Assembly: GCA_016871475.1 (NCBI GenBank)
Contig: VHDG01000321.1
Coordinates: forward strand, 1 to 5,347
Direction: 5' to 3'
Origin: Verrucomicrobiota bacterium
GTDB lineage: Bacteria; Verrucomicrobiota; Verrucomicrobiia; Limisphaerales; UBA11320
Length of the DNA stretch: 5,347 nucleotides
This document shows positions 1 through 5,347 of this stretch, piece by piece. Under the pieces are notes generated by a model, which was not told where the DNA came from, made no database searches, and was given only the letters and a program-made list of their open reading frames with translations. The first letter of the stretch is position 1; every line of letters begins with the position of its first letter. The position numbers and the translations under genes are program-made.

Positions 1-669
1 GAACTCATCGCGGGTGCCACGGCTGCCATCGGTCTGGCTTTGGGGCTGGGTGATCCCCGCGGATTGCCATTTGACTTTCTGCACCCCAAGCGTCCGGCGG
101 TGGCACGCGACATGGGACGCATCCGGCTTCTGGCCGGAGTGGCGGCGGCGGCGGCGATCATGGTGTTCGTGTTGGCGGTTCGGGCCTATATGATTCGCCA
201 GCGCACGGCGGAGAACCGTTCCGTGGCCCTGCAGCTGACCAATGCGGAAAAGAACCGCCCGTTATATCGCAGAATGATGACTCAGGCCGCAGCGGTGGAC
301 GAATGGATGAAGCCCGGCCCTGATTGGATGGCTCATTACGCGCATATCAGCGCTGTGATGCCGCCGAGCGAGGAAGTTTATCTGACGAGCTTTTCCGTGG
401 GGGCGCAGGGTTTGATACGGATGACCGTGCAGGCCCGCAGCGGCGAGCTTTTGACCAAGATGGACAAACAGCTCCGAGCGGCCGGGTATGAGGTCAAGCC
501 ACTGGCCATCAGTCCGGGAGCCGATCGATTCGGCTACGAGTTCCGCTCAAACGTGGAGCTGCTGGTGCCGGAGAAGCTCAAGATCGATCTCGCAAAGGTG
601 AAGCCCACGCCCAGACCTGCGGATGATGGATCCCTGGACCCAGCGATCTATCGGGGAGGAGCCCGCTGA
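1..669 (+). CDS. PilM/GspL-PilN-like fusion protein, C-terminal part (5' end outside the window)
   Basis: The reading frame is open from base 1 to the TGA at 667-669, giving 222 visible residues with the N-terminus missing. Residues 1-16 (Ala/Gly-rich, with an AIGLALG motif) look like the last helix of a PilM-type actin-like ATPase domain. Residues 22-33 (LPFDFLHPKRP) match in position and character the 'INLLP-x-R' start of PilN. A single membrane helix follows at about 43-60, then a charged, probably helical stretch (about 64-105). Next comes a small alpha/beta periplasmic domain (about 106-185) with the PilN-like 'P..eevYLtsfsv' segment and a polar tail. In the family, PilM binds the N-terminal tail of PilN on the cytoplasmic face and PilN pairs with PilO in the periplasm. 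Here both appear to be in one chain, as in GspL. A separate PilN starting at TTG 40 or ATG 112 is possible but less likely, because the frame stays open and PilM-like upstream. The stop overlaps the next start, so the two genes are probably co-translated. Confidence 0.72.
   Translation, partial: ELIAGATAAIGLALGLGDPRGLPFDFLHPKRPAVARDMGRIRLLAGVAAAAAIMVFVLAVRAYMIRQRTAENRSVALQLTNAEKNRPLYRRMMTQAAAVDEWMKPGPDWMAHYAHISAVMPPSEEVYLTSFSVGAQGLIRMTVQARSGELLTKMDKQLRAAGYEVKPLAISPGADRFGYEFRSNVELLVPEKLKIDLAKVKPTPRPADDGSLDPAIYRGGAR
653..661 (+). promoter_or_regulatory. Strong Shine-Dalgarno for the PilO-like gene
   Basis: GGGGAGGAG lies 7 bases before the ATG at 669, inside the end of the upstream gene. With the one-base stop/start overlap (TGATG, 667-671), it fixes the start of the second gene and points to translational coupling. 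Confidence 0.75.
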
Positions 670-1679
670 TGAATTCACGGGAGAAAATTCTCGCAGCTGC
701 AGTAGGCGGGTTGCTCGTCTTATTTGCAGGAGGTTTCCTGGTCCGTTCGTTCATCATGAAACCGCTCAAGGATATCGACCGCAAGACCGCTGTGCTCCGA
801 GACAAGCTTTCGAAGGCGCAGGGCGAGCGACGTGCGTACTTCGAGACCGAGGATCGGATGAAGCAGCTGGCGCTGCGGACCTTTGCGGACAACATCGATC
901 AAGCCAGTGCGAAGTCGGGTGAGGTGGTTACCCGCACGATTCTCTCGGGTGGCCTGGTGGACACCGAGTTCACCCGGCTTCCTTTTGGGCCCCGAAAGCT
1001 TCCCGGAGCGAACGAGATCGGCTGGACCATCCAGGGCGAGGGTCCGCTGTCCAACGTGGTCAACCTGGTTCATGTGCTCGACCAATCCTCCTGGCTTCAC
1101 CGGATTGATGGGCTGTCTTTGACGCCCAGCGATCTGCCTGGGCTGGTCAAGGTTCGGTTTCGATACCTGACACTTGTTCTGGACCCTGCACCGGAAGTGG
1201 TGAGGAAGGATCCTCCGTCGCCGCCAAGCCTGGATACCCCGCAGCGACGAATGCTTGATGGCCTGGTTGAGAGAGATCTGCTACGACCCTACATCAAGCG
1301 TCCCGCCCCACCGCCGCCTCCTGCGCTGGCTTCTCAGGGGCAGGCTGGGCCGGCGGCAAGCGCTAGGCCTCCGGGACCCGAGTCGTTCAGAGTGGTGTCA
1401 CTTTCCGAGTGGCTGGGGGAGCCGGAGGTGCACGTGAGAGATCTGGTGAACCAGAAGACAATGCGCTACAAGCCGGGTGATGCGTTTGCGGGCGGTACGA
1501 TTTTGACTGTGGATTATCGCCCGCTGCCGATACCAGGAACAGGCGGCTCCATCAGCTCGAGCCGCGTCCTGGTGAAAATTGGCGAGGAAATCTGGGCTGT
1601 TGACCGTGGACGGACCCTCGCAGACAAGCGCAAGCTCGTTGCCGCTGAGCTTCCGCCTTCAACTCCTGCCCGACAGTGA
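669..1679 (+). CDS. PilO/GspM-like inner-membrane protein with C-terminal PilP/GspC-like domain
   Basis: This is a 336-residue protein. A short basic N-terminus is followed by one membrane helix (about 7-26), a charged helical stretch likely to form a coiled coil (about 34-70), and an alpha/beta domain (about 85-173). In that domain, the 'W-T-I-Q-G-E-G-P' strand and the 'V..LVHVLDQSSWLHRIDGLSL' helix-strand unit are typical of the PilO/GspM ferredoxin-like fold. Residues 197-212 (GLVERDLLRPYIKRP) resemble the short motif before the GspC/PilP periplasmic domain. A Pro/Ala-rich linker (about 211-238, with a run of five prolines) leads to a compact beta-rich domain (about 239-326) whose 'G-D-x-F-x-G-G-T-I-L-x-V-D-Y' and 'V-L-V-K-I-G-E-E-I-W-A-V' strands look like the PilP/GspC HR domain. 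Known role: PilO pairs with PilN, and PilP/GspC docks on the secretin N0 domain. Plain PilO is about 200 residues, so the extra length is this tail. The tail assignment is by pattern only; the PilO-like part is firmer. Confidence 0.72.
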   Translation: MNSREKILAAAVGGLLVLFAGGFLVRSFIMKPLKDIDRKTAVLRDKLSKAQGERRAYFETEDRMKQLALRTFADNIDQASAKSGEVVTRTILSGGLVDTEFTRLPFGPRKLPGANEIGWTIQGEGPLSNVVNLVHVLDQSSWLHRIDGLSLTPSDLPGLVKVRFRYLTLVLDPAPEVVRKDPPSPPSLDTPQRRMLDGLVERDLLRPYIKRPAPPPPPALASQGQAGPAASARPPGPESFRVVSLSEWLGEPEVHVRDLVNQKTMRYKPGDAFAGGTILTVDYRPLPIPGTGGSISSSRVLVKIGEEIWAVDRGRTLADKRKLVAAELPPSTPARQ

Positions 1680-1687
1680 GGCAGCAA

Positions 1688-1714
1688 GCGGTGCTCTTCC
1701 GAAAGAGCAGCCGC
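1688..1714 (+). other. Stable hairpin just after the PilO-like gene
   Basis: GCGGTGCTCTT (1688-1698) pairs with 1703-1714 around a CCGA loop, giving an 11-bp stem with one bulged G at 1710. Only CTTT follows, so it is a poor intrinsic terminator. It begins 9 bases after the stop codon. It could protect the 3' end of the upstream message, mark a processing site or act as a partial terminator; the sequence alone does not decide. Confidence 0.5.
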
Positions 1715-1722
1715 CTTTGAAG

Positions 1723-1749
1723 ATGGCCTGGGTGCCATGAAACTTTTTT
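1723..1749 (+). terminator. Possible weak terminator or attenuator: small hairpin plus T6
   Basis: ATGGC (1723-1727) pairs with GCCAT (1734-1738) around a six-base loop. GAAAC follows and then six Ts at 1744-1749. The stem is only 5 bp and the T run starts five bases after it, so any termination would be weak. It sits directly behind the larger hairpin at 1688-1714, and the pair may lower read-through from the inner-membrane genes into the secretin-like gene. Confidence 0.22.
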
Positions 1750-1796
1750 GACGGATCGGCTGCTGTGCGGAGTCCAATCCATCCCTGTATATATCT

Positions 1797-4700
1797 ATGG
1801 CGATCGTAAACTCGTTATTCTTGGTATGGATGCTGGGCTCCGCAACGGTGCTCACCCTGGCTGCGCAACCGGCTTCCACGTCGGCTCCGCCCGCTGCGGT
1901 CAGCGCGCCAGCTTCACAAGCGGCAGGTGCCAAGGAGGGTGTCGCAGCCGCTGCGGCGCAGAACATCCGATTTCAATTCGATGGAATTCCGTACTCCGAC
2001 GTGATTGAACGGTTTGCTTTGATGGCCAACAAGCCGCTGCTTTCCGACACGAACATTGCCGGCACGCTCACCTACAACGATCCCATCGCCTACTCCTATC
2101 CGGAGGCGCTCGAAACTCTGAATCTCATCCTCTCGATGAAAGGGGTGATGCTGGTGGAATCGGGCCATTACCTCCGTCTTGTGCCCTTTCGCGAACTGCC
2201 TTCCATGCCTTTGAAGATTCTTCGCGGCGTGGATCACACCGGCGACGTCCGGCCCGGCGAGGTGGTGACGGTGGTGTTGGACGTGAAGAATCTGGATTCC
2301 AAGGAGATTGGAGATGCGATCACGAGCATGTTGTCTTCAGCAGGATCCGTGGCCAGTCTTTCAAAGGGCCGTGGGCTCATTGTCACAGATCGCCTGGCCA
2401 ACATTCAGCGCATCAAGACGCTTTTGAGCACGATCGATACCGAGGCGACGATTGATCGGCAGATGAAGACCTACACCCTGCTGAACGCGTCGGGTGCGAT
2501 TGTGAGCGATCTTCTGAACCGCACATTCGGCATGGCCACGGCTCCGAAGCGGACGACGTACAACCCGAACACGAAGGTGATGGAGGTTCTTCCGCCCGAT
2601 CCGAACGACTACATCACGGCCGTGTACGACGACGCATCCCGGACCCTGGTGTTGTTCGGTCCGCGCGAGCGCATTGGACTTGCGGAGGAGCTTATCAACC
2701 GCTTTGAGCAGAAGGACGGTCCGGGTGGCGATGTTCGCATCTACTATCCCCAGACCGTGAAGGCGGAAGATCTTGCGAACATGATCCGACAGGCGGTTCC
2801 TGCGATAGCCGCTCCCGGCGAAACGGCTGCCGCTGCTGCGACGAAGGCGCGGTTGATCGTGGACAACAACAACAATCAGAACCGGCTGATCGTGGCGGCT
2901 CCCATACCCGGGCAGCTTGAACAAATCGAACAGCTGATCAACCGCGTGGACAAACCCATCCACGGACAAGCCGCGGGCCCCAACGTCCCGCTGCGCAGCC
3001 AGACTGTTCAGCTGACCAAGGTCTTCCGTCCCCGGGCTTCCGAAGCCACCAATGTCGCCGGCATCCTGACCCAGGCGCTTACCCGTCGGTCGTCCTCAGG
3101 CCAGCCTTCAACCACCGCCAGCATCAGCTGGGATCCCGCCAGTCAAAGCGTCGTGGTGAGCGGAAGCCCCGGCGATATCCAGATCGCCACCGACATCATC
3201 ACCCAGCTCGAGACCGGCACCACCCAGCCCACGCCGATGCAGACGCGTTTCATCGAGGTCGGCTCTGCCGCCGAGGCTCGTCGCATCCAGCCCCTCGTGG
3301 AGCAGTTGTATCGCAACCAGGTGAGCGACGGCACGCTGGGTGTGTCAGCCCATGCGAAGATCCTTTTGGACCCGGATTCAAGCCGCCTGATTGTCACCGC
3401 CAGCGATGACCACATCGCGCGCATCGAAACCCTCGTGCGGCAGCTGCGCTCTGATCGGGTGGAGTCGCAGGCCCGTCGTCTTGAAATCATCAGCCTGCGC
3501 CACGTTCGAACCGAGGTGGCATTGCCGAGCATTCAGGGCCTGGTGAACGAGAGGATGATGGATCGCAAGTATCAGGATGTGCCCAAGCCCTCGATCCTGG
3601 CGGATGCAGCGAACAACCGGCTGCTGATTACGGCGACCGACGATCAGATTCGGGAGATCAAGCTGGCCGCCAGCGTGATCGACATCGCGCCGGATCGCCC
3701 GCGTCGCGAGATGACGGTGATCCCCGTGCATTCGAAGCCTGCTTCAGAGGTCATTGCCACCGTGAACCAGCTGGTGGCGCAGTTGTCTGATGACCCGGGT
3801 CAACCGGCTCCAAGTCTCATGGCCGATCCCACCGGGCGGCAGATCATCGTGCTCGCCTCAGAGCGTGATCTCGAGCGGGTGAAAACACTGATCCAGCAGT
3901 TCGATACCACGCCTGCGACAGCCGCTCCCCGGCAGTTTCGAGGAGTGGAAGTATTCGCCCGGTCTGCGCCCGAGTTGAGTTCGCTCGTGCAGCAGCTCTA
4001 TCAGGAACAGCTGCGGGGCCAGCCTGATCCCGTGGGCGGGCCCGCGACGCTTTTGGCAGAACCCAAGAACAACCGGATCATGGTCAGCGGTTCGGAGAAG
4101 GAAATCGCCCGGGTGGAGGCCATCATTCGACAGCTCGACCCTGAGGGCCGGCGTCCGGCGAAGGAGGAAACAAGGGTGGTTAGACTCCGGAGCGGATCCG
4201 CCTCGGAGCTGGTGGGAATCATTGAGAAAAGTTTGAACAATCCTGGGCAGCAGGTGCGTGTGATGGTCGATGGCCGCAGCAACAGCCTGGTCATCTCTGG
4301 AGATCCCAATGTGGTTGAGGCGGCGTCTCAGATCGTTTCCCAGCTCGATACACAGTCGGGCACCGGTCCCAGGGAGCTTCGAATCCTGGAGCTGAAGTCC
4401 ACGGAGGCGAATGCGATATCGCCCATGCTCAACTCTCTTTTCGCTGAGCTCTTGAAAGATCAGCGGGGGGCGGATTACGTCACACAAACCAAGATCGTTC
4501 CGGACGCCACCGCCAACCGGATCATCGTGACGGGAGCGCGGGAGGAAATCGGTCAGGTGGCCGACCTCGTCAAACAGCTCGATCAGGCACCCGAACAAGC
4601 TCCCGGAGCCCGGGTGTTCAAACTGAACATGGCGGAGGCCACGATGCTCGCGCCGATTGTTTCCAATGCAATGCTTCGGTTCGACACTCGAGGCATGCCG

Positions 4701-5347
4701 ATCCGACGGATGACGGTCACTGCGGATGATAAGTCCAATTCGTTGATCGTGTCCGGAACCCGCACGGATCTCTCCGATGTGGCTTCAGTCATCGAGAAAC
4801 TGGACGGCGAGACAGACTCGAAAGAGCGCATTCTCCGGATCATCGATGTGAAATCCGAGGACGTCGATGGGCTGGCGGCGCTGGTGCTCAATGTGTTCGC
4901 TGCCCAGAACCCGAATCGTTCGACATCGCATCTTCTCACCCTTACTCCCGAGCCTGCGGGCAAGCGGCTTATCGCAATGGCATCGCCCGGAGTGCTTGCC
5001 CAGATTGAGACGGTGGTAGCCGCGTTGGATGCGAAGCCCGATCAGGGAGTCAGGGAGCTGCATACTCTGGAACTGAAGAATGTGAACGTATCGGAGGCTT
5101 TGCCGAAAATCAGCCAGATCTATTCCGAACAGTCGCAAGGCAAGACGATCAAGCCTGCCACCCTTTATCCTGATGCCTCTGGTGCCCGCCTCATGGTCTA
5201 TGGCACCAAGGAGCAGGCGGCATCCATCCGGCAAATTGCGGAGACTCTCTCTGCGGCCCCGGGCGTTGCGCGTGGGTCGAAGGTGATTGATGTGGGTCGG
5301 TTGAGTGAAGCTCAGCGAATCATGCCGCTGGCGATGCAGCTGTATCG
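1797..5347 (+). CDS. Giant secretin-family protein with N0 and at least 13 N1-like repeats (3' end outside the window)
   Basis: One uninterrupted frame of 1183 complete codons runs off the right edge. The previous in-frame stop is TGA 1749-1751 and ATG 1797 is the first ATG/GTG/TTG after it, so the start is well bounded, although no Shine-Dalgarno is visible. Residues 1-23 form a probable signal peptide (hydrophobic core, LAA before Q24) without the usual positive charge. Residues 24-55 are an Ala/Pro/Ser-rich spacer. Residues 57-133 are a secretin N0 domain ('IRFQFDGIPYSDVIERFA', then '..L.lkGvmLVESGHYLRLVPF'). From residue 156 follow thirteen N1-like domains, each ending in a pattern like 'N-R-L-I-V-x-G/A ... 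I..LI.QLD', with a fourteenth starting at 1160. In GspD/PilQ such domains build the periplasmic vestibule of the outer-membrane channel. Typical secretins have one to three and total 600-800 residues. No barrel domain is reached here, so channel function is inferred from N0 plus the operon context. A periplasmic scaffold lacking a barrel is an alternative. Confidence 0.85.
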   Translation, partial: MAIVNSLFLVWMLGSATVLTLAAQPASTSAPPAAVSAPASQAAGAKEGVAAAAAQNIRFQFDGIPYSDVIERFALMANKPLLSDTNIAGTLTYNDPIAYSYPEALETLNLILSMKGVMLVESGHYLRLVPFRELPSMPLKILRGVDHTGDVRPGEVVTVVLDVKNLDSKEIGDAITSMLSSAGSVASLSKGRGLIVTDRLANIQRIKTLLSTIDTEATIDRQMKTYTLLNASGAIVSDLLNRTFGMATAPKRTTYNPNTKVMEVLPPDPNDYITAVYDDASRTLVLFGPRERIGLAEELINRFEQKDGPGGDVRIYYPQTVKAEDLANMIRQAVPAIAAPGETAAAAATKARLIVDNNNNQNRLIVAAPIPGQLEQIEQLINRVDKPIHGQAAGPNVPLRSQTVQLTKVFRPRASEATNVAGILTQALTRRSSSGQPSTTASISWDPASQSVVVSGSPGDIQIATDIITQLETGTTQPTPMQTRFIEVGSAAEARRIQPLVEQLYRNQVSDGTLGVSAHAKILLDPDSSRLIVTASDDHIARIETLVRQLRSDRVESQARRLEIISLRHVRTEVALPSIQGLVNERMMDRKYQDVPKPSILADAANNRLLITATDDQIREIKLAASVIDIAPDRPRREMTVIPVHSKPASEVIATVNQLVAQLSDDPGQPAPSLMADPTGRQIIVLASERDLERVKTLIQQFDTTPATAAPRQFRGVEVFARSAPELSSLVQQLYQEQLRGQPDPVGGPATLLAEPKNNRIMVSGSEKEIARVEAIIRQLDPEGRRPAKEETRVVRLRSGSASELVGIIEKSLNNPGQQVRVMVDGRSNSLVISGDPNVVEAASQIVSQLDTQSGTGPRELRILELKSTEANAISPMLNSLFAELLKDQRGADYVTQTKIVPDATANRIIVTGAREEIGQVADLVKQLDQAPEQAPGARVFKLNMAEATMLAPIVSNAMLRFDTRGMPIRRMTVTADDKSNSLIVSGTRTDLSDVASVIEKLDGETDSKERILRIIDVKSEDVDGLAALVLNVFAAQNPNRSTSHLLTLTPEPAGKRLIAMASPGVLAQIETVVAALDAKPDQGVRELHTLELKNVNVSEALPKISQIYSEQSQGKTIKPATLYPDASGARLMVYGTKEQAASIRQIAETLSAAPGVARGSKVIDVGRLSEAQRIMPLAMQLY
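1965..2195 (+). other. Secretin N0 domain region
   Basis: Residues 57-133 of the secretin-like protein. The order of elements follows the GspD N0 (TonB-dependent-receptor signalling-like) fold: a first strand 'IRFQFDGIP', helix 'YSDVIERFALMANKPLL', strand 'GTLTYNDP', helix 'YPEALETLNLILSMKG', then the hairpin 'VMLVESGHYLRLVP'. In known systems this domain contacts GspC or PilP, and the upstream gene appears to carry such a domain at its C-terminus. Confidence 0.75.
2262..5347 (+). repeat. Tandem array of N1-like (Secretin_N) protein repeats, 13 complete plus a partial
   Basis: Repeat units were read by eye, by residue number of the secretin-like protein: 156-215, 223-307, 312-386, 399-473, 481-552, 558-630, 637-704, 713-782, 790-852, 859-930, 938-1004, 1009-1079, 1085-1153, and a partial from 1160. 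Each has a first strand (e.g. 'RVVRLRSGSA'), a helix ending in a variable loop, a second strand with an 'NRLIV/NSLIVSG/NRIIVTG' core, and a final amphipathic helix often ending QLD. Units are 60-85 residues long, mostly about 70. Units 2 (223-307) and 3 (312-386) have longer insertions, including an Asn run at 357-360. At the DNA level the units are well diverged, so this is a protein-level repeat and not a simple DNA repeat. Unit limits are approximate by a few residues. Confidence 0.8.

Noticed and set aside
40..669. A stand-alone PilN gene starting at TTG 40 or ATG 112
   Set aside because: The frame is open to base 1 and residues before these codons look like the end of a PilM-type domain. 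A continuous fusion explains the sequence better, though only the left flank can prove it.
1748..1793. Promoter made of TTGACG (1748-1753) and TATATA (1788-1793)
   Set aside because: The spacing is 34 bases, about twice the usual 17, and no acceptable -10 lies at the right distance from TTGACG or -35 from TATATA.
1748..2008. Plus-strand frame of 86 codons spanning the intergenic gap and the start of the secretin-like gene
   Set aside because: It overlaps the signal peptide and N0 coding region in another frame, has no ribosome binding site, and its product shows no membrane segment or domain.
2862..2882. AAC triplet run as a microsatellite or phase-variation tract
   Set aside because: It has only three AAC units plus AAT, coding four Asn. 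It is too short to be unstable, and triplet changes would not shift the frame.
3858..4598. 246-residue reverse-strand open frame (also 2361-2969, 4785-5234, 3378-3731 and other minus-strand frames)
   Set aside because: They lie wholly inside the + strand repeat-protein gene, which has coherent domain structure throughout. Their translations are rich in His, Arg and Leu and show no recognisable domain, as expected of antisense shadows in GC-rich DNA.
2262..5347. CRISPR-like or simple DNA tandem repeat
   Set aside because: The roughly 210-base periodicity is due to protein domains. The DNA of successive units is strongly diverged, with no identical short repeats separated by spacers.

Overview
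The window is a stretch of GC-rich bacterial DNA that is almost entirely coding on the + strand. It carries the downstream part of a type IV pilus / type II secretion (pilMNOPQ- or gspL-M-C-D-like) inner-membrane-to-secretin operon. The gene order, the fused subunits, the lack of a Shine-Dalgarno sequence at the third gene and the large secretin-family protein fit the Verrucomicrobia/Planctomycetes group best. That placement rests on general resemblance only, because there is no rRNA or other marker gene here.

Layout: (1) bases 1-669 hold the C-terminal part of a gene that enters from the left. It has the tail of a PilM/GspL-type actin-like domain, then a PilN-like segment with one membrane helix and a periplasmic domain. 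(2) Bases 669-1679 hold a PilO/GspM-like membrane protein with an extra C-terminal domain after a proline-rich linker that resembles the PilP/GspC (HR) domain. Its start overlaps the previous stop (TGATG) behind a strong ribosome binding site. (3) Bases 1680-1796 are a 117-base gap with two consecutive hairpins and a T6 run. (4) From 1797 to beyond the right edge runs one open frame of at least 1183 codons. It encodes a probable signal peptide, an Ala/Pro-rich spacer, one secretin N0 domain, and thirteen complete N1-like (Secretin_N) repeats with a fourteenth starting at the edge.

Together these look like a compacted pilMNOPQ-type module: PilM+PilN in one chain, PilO plus a PilP/GspC-like domain in a second, and the outer-membrane secretin candidate in a third. 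The PilP/GspC-like domain is where contact with the secretin N0 domain would be expected.

The standout is the third gene. Ordinary GspD/PilQ secretins have N0 plus one to three N1-like domains, whereas this one has at least thirteen and has not reached any barrel domain by the window end. Whether it ends in a secretin barrel cannot be seen here. All reverse-strand frames look like shadows of these genes. No RNA gene, insertion sequence or CRISPR array is visible.
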